From Buttiauxella sp049686335 (lineage in GTDB: Bacteria; Pseudomonadota; Gammaproteobacteria; Enterobacterales; Enterobacteriaceae), in contig NZ_JBAVHX010000033.1 of NCBI RefSeq assembly GCF_049686335.1, positions 181,132 through 245,131 on the forward strand: 64,000 bases of DNA, read 5' to 3'. The translations under genes and the position numbers were made by a program. The notes below the pieces were generated by a model. That model did not search any database. It had not been told where the DNA came from and saw only the letters and a list, made by a program, of their open reading frames with translations. How positions within the stretch are numbered: the stretch's first letter is position 1; each line of letters opens with the position of its first letter. Shown here in pieces: positions 45,237 to 53,910 of this stretch.

Positions 45237-45543
45237 GACTTATCTCCTGCTCGATGGCTTCAAAGACCGCTTCACCAAATTTGATCGGGTCTGCCACGCT
45301 GCATTCCAGTTTTAACATGCCATCAAATCGCTCTTTGTTGTTGATGGCGACATCTGCGGCGATGATCACGCCGTCAGCTCGCGCCAGATCTTCTGCAGTA
45401 ATTTCGTTTTCTGCCCCCATGCTGCCCTGGGTTTCAACCTTAATTTCATGCCCGCGGCTTTTGCCGGTGATTTCCAGCGCTTCAGCAGCCATAAAGGTAT
45501 GGGCGACGCCCGTTGGGCATGCAGCTACACAAACGATATACAT
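45229..45543 (-). CDS. PTS fructose-family IIB component
   Basis: The 104-residue protein is a free fructose-type IIB. Its N-terminal active-site loop VAACPTGVAHTFMAAEAL carries the phospho-cysteine. The remaining landmarks are the GHEIKVETQGSMGAENEI segment and DGVIIAADVAI. It accepts phosphate from the IIA domain of the operon's fusion protein. The ATG at 45543 has only a weak GAGAG signal and overlaps the end of the upstream leader gene by 19 bp, so it is probably translated by coupling. An intrinsic terminator lies 34-72 bp upstream. Confidence 0.93.
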   Translation of the reverse strand: MYIVCVAACPTGVAHTFMAAEALEITGKSRGHEIKVETQGSMGAENEITAEDLARADGVIIAADVAINNKERFDGMLKLECSVADPIKFGEAVFEAIEQEISHG

Positions 45544-46025
45544 AATGGTTTCTCTCTCGGGTCGGATTTAGACAATAAAAAAAGCACAATGGCGGTGAGG
45601 CGCATCGTGCTTTTTAAGCAATAAAACAGCGTGTTATGTGAATCTGAATCAGAGTCTGACTCGCCACTTAAACGGTGGCAAACCAGTAATTGATGCGCAC
45701 TGCGGGTGGTGAAGCTAAAGGCTAATTCATGGCGAAGTTGAGCAACCAGACGGGCCTGAATAGAAGTTTTTACGGTGCCGGAAACATTTGGGATCGGCGA
45801 GAGTCTTGAGGATGTAAACAGGCTTTCACCGGCACAATCCCACAAGCGGGACCAGCCGCCAGAAAACTCATCTTCGGTCTGTTCCTGTGAGTTCTCGTCA
45901 GCTTCACTTAGCGATTGAACCGAGTTAAAACAGCAAAGCCCGCTCAGCAATGACTTCACGCTGCTGAATTTTCCCAGCAGGCAGAAGAAGCTATAACTGA
46001 TAAATCGGCGGACTATAGCGTGCAT
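45525..46025 (-). CDS. Uncharacterised 166-residue leader gene of the PTS operon
   Basis: I do not recognise this protein. The ATG at 46025 follows a strong GGAGGAAAT ribosome-binding site and lies about 18 bp after a predicted CRP-dependent transcription start, so translation is likely. The product (MHAIVRRFISYSFFCLLGKF at the N-terminus) has a short hydrophobic N-terminal stretch with cysteines, an acidic middle (EADENSQEQTEDEF), a Ser/Asp-alternating run (SGESDSDSDSHN) near residue 130, and a hydrophobic end. The frame ends 19 bp inside the IIB gene, and its last 30 codons run through an intrinsic terminator. It may be a regulatory leader whose translation controls read-through, or a novel protein. 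It could also be a fortuitous frame in a long leader RNA. Confidence 0.5.
   Translation of the reverse strand: MHAIVRRFISYSFFCLLGKFSSVKSLLSGLCCFNSVQSLSEADENSQEQTEDEFSGGWSRLWDCAGESLFTSSRLSPIPNVSGTVKTSIQARLVAQLRHELAFSFTTRSAHQLLVCHRLSGESDSDSDSHNTLFYCLKSTMRLTAIVLFLLSKSDPREKPLCISFV
45577..45615 (-). terminator. Intrinsic terminator or attenuator before the IIB gene
   Basis: On the minus strand AAAAAGCACGATG pairs with CATTGTGCTTTTT (13 bp with one G-U pair, 11-nt loop), followed by a run of T residues. It lies within the 3' end of the 166-residue leader frame and 34 bp before the IIB start. Transcription of the PTS genes must pass it, so it is probably an attenuator. Confidence 0.8.
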
Positions 46026-46042
46026 ATTTCCTCCAACAATGA

Positions 46043-46092
46043 ACGATGGATAATAGTGATTAACTTGAGGAATGAATGTGATTGCTCGCACA
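46043..46092 (-). promoter_or_regulatory. CRP-dependent (class II) promoter of the PTS operon
   Basis: TGTGA-N6-GCACA at 46077-46092 matches the CRP consensus at nine of ten core positions. A -10 element (TATTAT on the minus strand, 46050-46055) puts the predicted start near 46043, with the CRP centre at about -41.5, the class II position. No standard -35 is needed. This implies catabolite repression of the operon. Confidence 0.7.
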
Positions 46093-46129
46093 ATTCACAC
46101 TATTTCGAACAATCAAAAAATGGAAATAA

Positions 46130-46156
46130 AAAAGCCACTCATCGCGAGTGGCTTTT
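46130..46156. terminator. Terminator downstream of bacA
   Basis: AAAAGCCACTC and GAGTGGCTTTT form an 11-bp stem with a 5-nt loop. T-rich sequence follows in both directions. It separates bacA from the PTS promoter, which lies just beyond it. Confidence 0.88.
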
Positions 46157-46173
46157 ATTATTCGTGGCAGGCA

Positions 46174-46992
46174 TTAGAAGTATACGAAATAAACTACAGC
46201 CGCTACCACAAAGCGATAAATGGCGAACGGAATAAACGAAATCCGCTTAATAATATGTAAGAAAGTTTTAATCGCAACCAGTGCAACAATAAATGCAGTA
46301 ATAAAACCAACCGCAAACATTGGCAGGTCTGCCATAGTCAGGAAGCCGATGCTTTTATATACATCCAGCACCGTGGCGCCCATCATCATTGGCACGGCCA
46401 GCAAGAACGAGAACTCAGAGGCAGCGTAACGGCTAACCCCCATCAGCATCCCACCTGAAATCGTGGCACCTGAGCGCGAAAAGCCCGGCCACAGTGCGAG
46501 GCACTGGAAGCAACCAATCATAAATGCCTGACGATAAGTAATATCATCGACACCTTCAGCACGCGGCTCTTTAGGTTTTAGCAGTTCTGCGGCAATCAGC
46601 AACACGCCACCAACCACCAGCGCGTACATCACGTTTATTGGGTTAAACAACGATTTAATCGCATCATGGAAAATTAATCCCAGCACCACCGCAGGAACCA
46701 TACCCAGCAGGATATGGATCAGCGACAAACGACCCGTTCCCGTGCCTTCATGGGGTTGGCGACCAAAGTGAATACCGATAAGCCCGAACAGGCGACGCCA
46801 AAACATCACGACCACCGCCAGAATGGAACCTAACTGGATAACGACTTCAAAGGTTTTTGCCTTATCACCTTCAAAACCCAGCAGGTGACCGACGATAATC
46901 ATATGCCCGGTGGATGAGACGGGTAAAAACTCCGTTAGCCCTTCAACAACACCAAGAATCGCAGCAATAGCTAACGAGTGCAGATCGCTCAT
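46174..46992 (-). CDS. bacA: Undecaprenyl-diphosphate phosphatase BacA (UppP)
   Basis: BacA removes a phosphate from undecaprenyl pyrophosphate to recycle the lipid carrier for peptidoglycan and O-antigen synthesis. The 272-residue protein is very hydrophobic, with eight predicted helices, and has the two family motifs: the (E/Q)xxxE plus PVSSxGH motif in GLTEFLPVSSTGHMI, and the GxSRSG motif in WPGFSRSGATIS. Length matches E. coli (273). A bidirectional terminator follows. The 105-bp gap to folB upstream holds no gene. Confidence 0.97.
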   Translation of the reverse strand: MSDLHSLAIAAILGVVEGLTEFLPVSSTGHMIIVGHLLGFEGDKAKTFEVVIQLGSILAVVVMFWRRLFGLIGIHFGRQPHEGTGTGRLSLIHILLGMVPAVVLGLIFHDAIKSLFNPINVMYALVVGGVLLIAAELLKPKEPRAEGVDDITYRQAFMIGCFQCLALWPGFSRSGATISGGMLMGVSRYAASEFSFLLAVPMMMGATVLDVYKSIGFLTMADLPMFAVGFITAFIVALVAIKTFLHIIKRISFIPFAIYRFVVAAVVYFVYF

Positions 46993-47097
46993 TAATAAAT
47001 CCTCAACCCCTAAAATAAACCCAAAAAAAGCGGCAACCGCCGCAAAAAGATGACAGTTATGACCAGAATACCCATGTTTGGTTTAACAAATATGAAC

Positions 47098-47466
47098 TTA
47101 ATTGCTGGCTTTCGGATTACTGCCACGCTCAATCACGACTCCAACGTTTAGAGCCTGTGCAACGGCTCCTGGCTTGCTGACTTTTAAACGCACCCACGGA
47201 GAGTTGAAGCGGGTCAACAGCAGTTGCGCGACTTCTTCAGCCACACGCTCCACCAGCGCAAAACGCCCACCAGCAACATGATTGATCACCGCTTCGCTGA
47301 CATCAGCGTAGCTTAAACAATCGTTTACATCATCGCTGCTTGCCGCCTGACGGTTATCCCATGCCATTTCGATATCGAATACCAGCTTCTGGGAAATGGT
47401 TTGCTCCCAGTCATACACACCAATTGTTGTGATTACAGTAAGTTGCTCTATAAATACAATATCCAT
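47098..47466 (-). CDS. folB: Dihydroneopterin aldolase FolB
   Basis: FolB converts 7,8-dihydroneopterin to 6-hydroxymethyl-7,8-dihydropterin in folate synthesis and also epimerises it. The 122-residue protein aligns along its whole length with E. coli FolB: MDIVFIEQLTVITTIGVYDW, CLSYADVSEAVINHV, the FALVERVAEEVAQLLL stretch and KPGAVAQALNVGVVIERG. Start ATG 47466 is used; an adjacent GTG would add one residue. It is divergent from plsY across 107 bp. Confidence 0.96.
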   Translation of the reverse strand: MDIVFIEQLTVITTIGVYDWEQTISQKLVFDIEMAWDNRQAASSDDVNDCLSYADVSEAVINHVAGGRFALVERVAEEVAQLLLTRFNSPWVRLKVSKPGAVAQALNVGVVIERGSNPKASN

Positions 47467-47573
47467 CACGCCCTGCCCGGTTTTTAGTCACGCCAGATAC
47501 CACTTCCGGCGAAATATGCGTATTATCCACAGATGCAGAGAATACAACGACACTTTCAAAATGGAACAGCGTT

Positions 47574-48191
47574 ATGAGTGCAATCGCGCCTGGCATGATC
47601 CTGCTTGCGTATCTTTGCGGCTCAATTTCTAGCGCCATTCTGGTCTGCCGAGTTGCCGGTCTTCCCGACCCTCGAGATAACGGCTCCGGTAATCCAGGTG
47701 CGACCAATGTCTTGCGAATTGGCGGTAAAGGCGCAGCCGTAGCGGTACTGATTTTTGACGTTCTCAAAGGAATGTTACCGGTTTGGGCGGCTTACGCACT
47801 CGGAGTGACACCTTTCTGGCTGGGGCTTATCGCCATCGCCGCCTGTATTGGTCATATCTGGCCTGTATTTTTTAACTTCCATGGTGGTAAAGGCGTTGCA
47901 ACGGCTTTTGGTGCTATCGCCCCCATCGGCTGGGATTTAACCGGCGTAATGGCAGGAACCTGGCTTCTAAGCGTACTACTGAGCGGCTACTCGTCACTGG
48001 GCGCCATTATCAGTGCGCTGATTGCCCCGTTCTACGTATGGTGGTTCAAACCTCAGTTCACCTTCCCGGTCGCGATGCTTTCCTGCCTGATTTTGATGCG
48101 CCATCATGACAACATCCAGCGTTTGTGGCGCGGCCAGGAAACAAAGATCTGGAAGAAGCTTCGCAGAAATAAAGACAAAAAAAAGGAGTGA
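47574..48191 (+). CDS. plsY: Glycerol-3-phosphate acyltransferase PlsY
   Basis: PlsY acylates glycerol-3-phosphate from acyl-phosphate in the inner membrane. The 205-residue protein has about five transmembrane helices and the three loop motifs of the family: GSISSAILVCRVAGLPDPRD with GSGNPGATNVLR, the HIWPVFFNFHGGKGVATAFG segment, and the third near GYSSLGAIIS. The basic C-terminus (KLRRNKDKKKE) is typical. The stop lies inside the stem of the terminator shared with tsaD. Confidence 0.95.
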   Translation: MSAIAPGMILLAYLCGSISSAILVCRVAGLPDPRDNGSGNPGATNVLRIGGKGAAVAVLIFDVLKGMLPVWAAYALGVTPFWLGLIAIAACIGHIWPVFFNFHGGKGVATAFGAIAPIGWDLTGVMAGTWLLSVLLSGYSSLGAIISALIAPFYVWWFKPQFTFPVAMLSCLILMRHHDNIQRLWRGQETKIWKKLRRNKDKKKE

Positions 48192-48204
48192 TCGCTCACT
48201 CCTT
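48183..48204 (-). terminator. Terminator at the plsY/tsaD junction
   Basis: AAGGAGTGA and TCACTCCTT form a perfect 9-bp stem with a 4-nt loop. T-rich sequence follows on the minus strand (TTTTTTTTG), so it mainly ends tsaD. Confidence 0.88.
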
Positions 48205-48225
48205 CTTCGTCGGTTCTCTTAGCGA

Positions 48226-49239
48226 TTATGCCGCAGGCAACTCTGCCAGTGGCCAGCGAGGGCGAACCGTAACGCTCAGTTCACCCGCCGTTCCCGCTTT
48301 CAAACGAATCATACCCGCGTAAGCAATCATCGCACCGTTATCGGTACAGAATTCAGGACGCGCGTAAAAGACTTCGCCACGGCGCTTAGTCATCATCTCA
48401 GCCATACGCGATCGCAGTGTGCGGTTTGCACTCACGCCCCCCGCCATCACCAGACGTTTAAAACCGGTTTGATCCAACGCACGCTTGCATTTAATCGCCA
48501 GGGTATCCACTACCGCATCTTCAAAGGCGCGAGCGATATCAGCACGCGTCTGAGGATCAGCATCATTGCCACGAATGGTATTCGCCGCGAAAGTTTTCAG
48601 GCCAGAGAAACTGAAATCAAGGCCCGGACGGTCAGTCATTGGACGCGGGAAAGTAAAGCGCCCTTCTGTGCCCTCAGAGGCCATTTTTGACAGCATTGGG
48701 CCACCAGGATAATCCAGTCCCAAAAGTTTGGCTGTCTTATCAAATGCTTCACCGGCAGCGTCGTCAATGGACTCACCCAAAAGCTCGTATTGCCCAATTC
48801 CCGTCACGCTAATCAGCTGCGTATGACCGCCAGAAACCAGCAGCGCCACAAATGGGAACTCAGGTGGGTTTTCTTCCAGCATGGGGGCTAACAAATGCCC
48901 TTCCATATGATGGACAGGCACAGCGGGGACATCCCACGCAAATGCGAGCGAGCGGCCAATCGTTGCACCCACTAACAGAGCACCAACCAGTCCAGGGCCC
49001 GCGGTATATGCGACGCCATCAATATCGCTGGCGGTTAACCCTGCTTCTTTAAGAGCCGCCTGAATCAATGGCACGGTTTTGCGCACATGGTCACGGGAGG
49101 CAAGCTCCGGCACCACGCCGCCGTAGTCAGCGTGCAATTTCACCTGACTATACAATTGATTAGCTAATAACCCTTTCTCATCGTCATAAATGGCAATGCC
49201 GGTTTCATCACAGGAAGTCTCTATACCCAGTACGCGCAT
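48226..49239 (-). CDS. tsaD: tRNA threonylcarbamoyladenosine transferase TsaD
   Basis: TsaD transfers threonylcarbamoyl to A37 of tRNAs that read ANN codons, working with TsaB, TsaE and TsaC. The 337-residue protein has the Kae1/TsaD fold: MRVLGIETSCDETGIAIYDD at the N-terminus, the metal-binding HHMEGH, LLVSGGHTQLISV, and the DAAGEAFDKTAKLLGL and MAGGVSANRTLR stretches. Length is equal to E. coli. It is divergent from rpsU, as in E. coli. Confidence 0.97.
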   Translation of the reverse strand: MRVLGIETSCDETGIAIYDDEKGLLANQLYSQVKLHADYGGVVPELASRDHVRKTVPLIQAALKEAGLTASDIDGVAYTAGPGLVGALLVGATIGRSLAFAWDVPAVPVHHMEGHLLAPMLEENPPEFPFVALLVSGGHTQLISVTGIGQYELLGESIDDAAGEAFDKTAKLLGLDYPGGPMLSKMASEGTEGRFTFPRPMTDRPGLDFSFSGLKTFAANTIRGNDADPQTRADIARAFEDAVVDTLAIKCKRALDQTGFKRLVMAGGVSANRTLRSRMAEMMTKRRGEVFYARPEFCTDNGAMIAYAGMIRLKAGTAGELSVTVRPRWPLAELPAA

Positions 49240-49328
49240 GGCTTTCTCTACCTCAAAGTCTTGCGGCGAAGTTTAAGCCTACAGCCTCTCATTGTAAAAC
49301 TTTGCTCACCTATTGCTCGCAGGTGGTG

Positions 49329-49334
49329 TATAAT
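49329..49334 (+). promoter_or_regulatory. -10 element of the rpsU-dnaG-rpoD promoter
   Basis: A consensus TATAAT lies about 150 bp upstream of rpsU. The extended region to its left holds TTGCTC elements that are not at ideal spacing. E. coli rpsU has several promoters in this interval, so other starts are likely. Confidence 0.5.
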
Positions 49335-49479
49335 CCGCACCCCTGGAAGATTCCGGCCTCAAAAGCCAGGTTTCTGGTTGTCCGGTGCTTTACAAAGCAG
49401 CAGTAGTTGCAGTAAAATTCCGCACCATTTTGAAATAGCTGACGCCTAAGTCAGCGGCAAACCGAATTTACAAAGGTGA

Positions 49480-49701
<222 letters not shown>

Positions 49702-49749
49702 TATTCTGGAGGTTCCACCCTCCAAAACAGACCAGTAGTAGTTGTAAAG

Positions 49750-49776
49750 GCCGTGCTTCCGAAAGGAATGCGCGGC
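49750..49776 (+). terminator. Attenuator between rpsU and dnaG
   Basis: GCCGTG and CGCGGC with inner CTTCC/GGAA pairing form a hairpin followed by TTATTTT. It corresponds to the known T1 attenuator of the E. coli operon, which lowers dnaG relative to rpsU. Confidence 0.75.
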
Positions 49777-49865
49777 TTATTTTCGTTCATGAACTGACAT
49801 ACTCTGCTCTTTCATAGCGCTGTTTTATCGCAATATTGAAAGAAAGCGAGTACCAAACGGGGCCT

Positions 49866-51611
49866 ATGGCTGGACGAATTCCACGTGTTTTCATCAATGA
49901 CTTGCTGGCTCGCACCGACATCATCGATCTGATCGATGCGCGTGTTAAGCTTAAAAAGCAGGGCAAGAACTATCATGCGTGCTGTCCGTTCCATAACGAA
50001 AAAACCCCCTCTTTCACCGTAAACGGTGAAAAACAGTTTTACCATTGCTTCGGTTGTGGGGCACATGGCAACGCCATCGATTTTTTAATGAACTATGACA
50101 AGCTTGAATTTGTCGAAAGCGTTGAAGAATTGTCGGCAATGCATAATCTTGAAGTGCCTTACGAAGCAGGTAGCGGACCGAGCCAGATTGAACGTCATCA
50201 ACGGCAAAGTCTGTATCAATTGATGGACGGCTTAAACGCCTTTTATCAGCAATCCCTGGCTCAACAATCAGCTGAACCTGCTCGCCAGTATCTGGCACAG
50301 CGCGGTTTAAGTACTGAAGTTATTCAACACTTCGCCATTGGCTATGCCCCTCCCGGTTGGGACAACGTGTTAAAGCGTTTTGGTGGCAATAGCGAAAACC
50401 GTCAGGCTCTGACGGATGCAGGCATGTTGGTAACGAACGACAAGGGGCGCAGTTACGACCGCTTCCGCGAAAGGGTGATGTTCCCCATCCGTGACAAGCG
50501 TGGCCGGGTTATTGGTTTTGGTGGCCGTGTGCTGGGCGATGCCCTGCCAAAGTACCTCAACTCCCCGGAAACCGATATTTTCCATAAAGGCCGCCAGCTC
50601 TATGGCCTGTATGAAGCCCAACAGAGCCAGCCTGAACCCTCGCGTTTGCTGGTTGTGGAAGGTTACATGGATGTTGTGGCGTTGGCACAATACGGTATTT
50701 CTTACGCCGTTGCCTCATTAGGCACTTCAACCACCGCCGACCACATCCAACTGCTGTTTAGGGTGACTGATACCGTTGTCTGTTGTTATGACGGGGATCG
50801 CGCAGGACGAGACGCCGCATGGCGCGCTCTGGAAACTGCACTACCTTATATGACGGACGGACGTCAGTTGCGCTTTATGTTCCTGCCTGACGGTGAAGAC
50901 CCCGACACGCTGGTTCGTAAAGAAGGCAAAGAAGCATTTGAAGCGCGAATGGAGCATGCTCAGCCGCTTTCTACGTTTCTTTTTAATAGCCTGATGCCAC
51001 AGGTCGATTTGAGTTCTCCTGATGGCCGTGCGCGACTGAGCACGCTTGCATTACCCCTGATTAGTCAGGTGCCTGGTGAAACTTTGCGCATTTATTTGCG
51101 TCAGGAACTGGGCAATAAACTGGGTATTCTGGACGATAGCCAGCTAGAAAAGCTGATGCCAAAGCTTGCGGAAAATAGTACCCCGCGCCCAGCTCCACAG
51201 CTAAAACGCACAACCATGCGTATACTGATAGGATTGCTGGTTCAGAATCCAGAGTTGGCACCGAGTGTTCCGCCGCTAAATGGCATGGAAGAGGCAAAGT
51301 TGCCAGGGTTGAAACTCTTTATTGACCTGGTGAATACCTGCCTGGCACAACCGGGTTTAACCACCGGGCAGCTTTTAGAGCTATATCGCGGCACAAATGA
51401 AGCCGCCACCCTTGAAAAACTCTCTTCATGGGACGATATAGCAGATAAGGACATTGCAGAAAAAACGTTCAACGATGCACTGGAACATATGTTTGATTCA
51501 GTACTTGAGTTGAGATTTGAAGAATTGATGGCACGTTCCAGAACGACAGGGCTTACGCCTGCGGAACGTGAGGAAGTCCGTGTGATAACAGAATCACGCG
51601 CGAAAAAGTAA
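49866..51611 (+). CDS. dnaG: DNA primase
   Basis: DnaG makes RNA primers at the replication fork. The 581-residue protein, equal in length to E. coli DnaG, has the N-terminal zinc-binding domain (CCPFHNEKTPSF with CFGCG), the TOPRIM core (VVEGYMDVVALAQYG with the acidic cluster YDGDRAGRDAAWRALE) and the C-terminal helicase-binding domain ending SRAKK. The start MAGRIPRVF at 49866 is chosen by family alignment. A longer frame from 49836 would add ten residues. rpoD follows after 153 bp. Confidence 0.97.
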   Translation: MAGRIPRVFINDLLARTDIIDLIDARVKLKKQGKNYHACCPFHNEKTPSFTVNGEKQFYHCFGCGAHGNAIDFLMNYDKLEFVESVEELSAMHNLEVPYEAGSGPSQIERHQRQSLYQLMDGLNAFYQQSLAQQSAEPARQYLAQRGLSTEVIQHFAIGYAPPGWDNVLKRFGGNSENRQALTDAGMLVTNDKGRSYDRFRERVMFPIRDKRGRVIGFGGRVLGDALPKYLNSPETDIFHKGRQLYGLYEAQQSQPEPSRLLVVEGYMDVVALAQYGISYAVASLGTSTTADHIQLLFRVTDTVVCCYDGDRAGRDAAWRALETALPYMTDGRQLRFMFLPDGEDPDTLVRKEGKEAFEARMEHAQPLSTFLFNSLMPQVDLSSPDGRARLSTLALPLISQVPGETLRIYLRQELGNKLGILDDSQLEKLMPKLAENSTPRPAPQLKRTTMRILIGLLVQNPELAPSVPPLNGMEEAKLPGLKLFIDLVNTCLAQPGLTTGQLLELYRGTNEAATLEKLSSWDDIADKDIAEKTFNDALEHMFDSVLELRFEELMARSRTTGLTPAEREEVRVITESRAKK

Positions 51612-51764
51612 ATACTCGCGGCTTAACTGCCGAACATTCGTCGGGTAAACCCGAACGCCGCAAGGATGGGCAGCGGCAATAAAATAAGTCAGCCCTCGTT
51701 ACGTTATTGTTGGCGGTTTCGCCGACCGACACCAACCCTAATACTGAAGTGTGGATACCGTCTT

Positions 51765-53603
51765 ATGGAGCAAAACCCGCAGTCACAGCTTAAACTTCTT
51801 GTCCAACGTGGTAAGGAGCAAGGCTATCTGACCTATGCTGAGGTCAATGACCATCTGCCGGAAGATATCGTCGACTCCGATCAGATCGAAGACATCATCC
51901 AAATGATCAATGACATGGGCATTCAGGTGATGGAAGAAGCACCTGACGCCGATGACCTGTTGCTTGCTGAAAACTCAAACAACACAGACGAAGATGCGGA
52001 AGAAGCTGCCGCTCAAGTACTGTCCAGCGTAGAATCTGAAATCGGGCGCACCACTGACCCGGTTCGCATGTACATGCGTGAAATGGGTACCGTTGAGCTG
52101 TTAACCCGTGAGGGTGAAATCGATATCGCTAAGCGTATCGAAGACGGTATCAACCAGGTTCAGTGTTCCGTTGCCGAATATCCGGAAGCGATCACTTATC
52201 TGCTTGAGCAGTACGATCGCGTTGAAGCAGAAGAAGCGCGTCTGTCTGATTTGATCACGGGTTTTGTTGACCCGAACGCAGAAGAAGATCTTGCCCCTAC
52301 CGCCACTCACATTGGTTCTGAGTTAACAACTGAAGAAAACAGTGATAGTGACGATGAGGAAGATGAAGACGACGACGCAGACGATGACAACAGCATCGAC
52401 CCTGAACTCGCTCGTGAGAAATTTGGCGAACTGCGTACACAGTACGAAAGAACTCGCGACACGATTAAAGCGAAAGGTCGTGCACACGCAGATTCCGCTG
52501 CTGAAATCCTGCAACTGTCTGAAGTCTTCAAACAGTTCCGCCTGGTACCGAAGCAATTCGATTACCTGGTAAATAGCATGCGCGTCATGATGGATCGCGT
52601 TCGTACGCAAGAACGCCTAATCATGAGAATGTGTGTTGAACAGTGCAAAATGCCGAAGAAAAACTTCATCACACTGTTCACTGGCAACGAAACCAGCGAA
52701 ACCTGGTTCAATGCTGCCATCGCAATGAACAAGCCGTGGTCTGAAAAACTGCATGATGTCGCAGACGACGTGCATCGCAGCTTGCAGAAACTGCAACAGA
52801 TTGAAGAAGAAACTGGCCTGACTATTGAGCAGGTCAAAGACATCAACCGTCGCATGTCCATCGGCGAAGCGAAAGCCCGTCGTGCGAAGAAAGAGATGGT
52901 TGAAGCAAACTTACGTCTGGTTATTTCTATCGCTAAGAAATACACCAACCGTGGTCTGCAGTTCCTTGATTTGATTCAGGAAGGTAACATCGGCCTGATG
53001 AAAGCCGTTGATAAGTTTGAATATCGCCGTGGTTATAAGTTCTCAACTTATGCGACCTGGTGGATCCGTCAGGCTATCACCCGCTCCATCGCTGACCAGG
53101 CGCGAACCATCCGTATTCCGGTGCATATGATTGAGACTATCAACAAGCTCAACCGTATTTCGCGCCAGATGCTGCAAGAGATGGGCCGTGAGCCGACGCC
53201 GGAAGAGCTGGCTGAACGTATGCTGATGCCAGAAGACAAAATCCGTAAAGTGCTGAAGATCGCGAAAGAGCCAATCTCCATGGAAACGCCAATCGGCGAC
53301 GATGAAGATTCGCATCTGGGTGATTTCATCGAGGATACTACCCTCGAGCTGCCACTGGATTCTGCAACTTCTGAGAGCCTGCGTAATGCCACGCACGACG
53401 TGCTGGCTGGCCTGACCGCTCGTGAAGCAAAAGTTCTGCGTATGCGTTTCGGTATCGATATGAATACCGACCACACGTTGGAAGAAGTGGGTAAACAGTT
53501 CGACGTTACCCGCGAACGTATCCGTCAGATCGAAGCGAAGGCACTGCGTAAACTGCGTCACCCAAGCCGCTCTGAAGTTCTGCGTAGCTTCCTGGACGAC
53601 TAA
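51765..53603 (+). CDS. rpoD: RNA polymerase sigma factor RpoD (sigma70)
   Basis: RpoD is the housekeeping sigma factor. The 612-residue protein aligns fully with E. coli sigma70 (613). Region 1.1 is at the N-terminus (MEQNPQSQLKLLVQRGKEQG). The acidic non-conserved insert runs around residues 185-210 (DSDDEEDEDDDADDDNS). Regions 2.3-2.4, which recognise -10, contain YKFSTYATWWIRQAITRS. Region 4.2 helix-turn-helix, which recognises -35, contains VGKQFDVTRERIRQIEAKAL. Start ATG 51765 follows family alignment; the in-frame codons upstream are untranslated leader. Confidence 0.99.
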   Translation: MEQNPQSQLKLLVQRGKEQGYLTYAEVNDHLPEDIVDSDQIEDIIQMINDMGIQVMEEAPDADDLLLAENSNNTDEDAEEAAAQVLSSVESEIGRTTDPVRMYMREMGTVELLTREGEIDIAKRIEDGINQVQCSVAEYPEAITYLLEQYDRVEAEEARLSDLITGFVDPNAEEDLAPTATHIGSELTTEENSDSDDEEDEDDDADDDNSIDPELAREKFGELRTQYERTRDTIKAKGRAHADSAAEILQLSEVFKQFRLVPKQFDYLVNSMRVMMDRVRTQERLIMRMCVEQCKMPKKNFITLFTGNETSETWFNAAIAMNKPWSEKLHDVADDVHRSLQKLQQIEEETGLTIEQVKDINRRMSIGEAKARRAKKEMVEANLRLVISIAKKYTNRGLQFLDLIQEGNIGLMKAVDKFEYRRGYKFSTYATWWIRQAITRSIADQARTIRIPVHMIETINKLNRISRQMLQEMGREPTPEELAERMLMPEDKIRKVLKIAKEPISMETPIGDDEDSHLGDFIEDTTLELPLDSATSESLRNATHDVLAGLTAREAKVLRMRFGIDMNTDHTLEEVGKQFDVTRERIRQIEAKALRKLRHPSRSEVLRSFLDD

Positions 53604-53620
53604 TCACATCGCCCTTCAAA

Positions 53621-53646
53621 AAACCCTCCTCGTGAGGGTTTTTTTA
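53621..53646 (+). terminator. Intrinsic terminator of rpsU-dnaG-rpoD
   Basis: AACCCTC and GAGGGTT form a 7-bp stem with a 5-nt loop, flanked by an A run and followed by TTTTTT, 19 bases after the rpoD stop. Confidence 0.92.
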
Positions 53647-53792
53647 TATCTGCAAGAAAGTCATAGCTGGTTTTAGCTTTCAACCAATAGCCTGAAGAAA
53701 TACCAGAAATGGAAGTATAAGAGTTTGATAAAGCGTTGATTATAAAACCAGCATATGTCACGCAATGACTGGATTGAAGCTCAGAGATACAT

Positions 53793-53798
53793 TATAAT
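53793..53798 (+). promoter_or_regulatory. -10 element of the tRNA-Ile2 gene
   Basis: A consensus TATAAT lies 11 bp before the mature tRNA 5' end. A -35 is not at the standard spacing (TTGAAG at 53774 is 13 bp away). Confidence 0.5.
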
Positions 53799-53808
53799 CC
53801 TGCGCCAC

Positions 53809-53884
53809 GGCCCCTTAGCTCAGTGGTTAGAGCAGGCGACTCATAATCGCTTGGTCGCTGGTTCAAGTCCAGCAGGGGCCACCA
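53809..53884 (+). tRNA. ileX: tRNA-Ile2 (CAT anticodon, lysidine-modified)
   Basis: The 76-nt gene folds as a complete tRNA with GGCCCCT/AGGGGCC acceptor stem and encoded CCA end. The anticodon is CAT at 53842-53844 in the loop CTCATAA. The sequence matches E. coli ileX. CAU-anticodon isoleucine tRNA is converted by TilS to read AUA. It lies after rpoD, where E. coli also has mug; no mug gene is seen between rpoD and this tRNA. Confidence 0.97.
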
Positions 53885-53910
53885 AATTTTAGCTTTAAAA
53901 TCATATGATT

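Noticed and set aside
46072..46260. Plus-strand small frames across the PTS promoter and bacA end
   Set aside because: They overlap the terminator, the CRP site and the bacA coding end, have no ribosome-binding site and read through bacA antisense.
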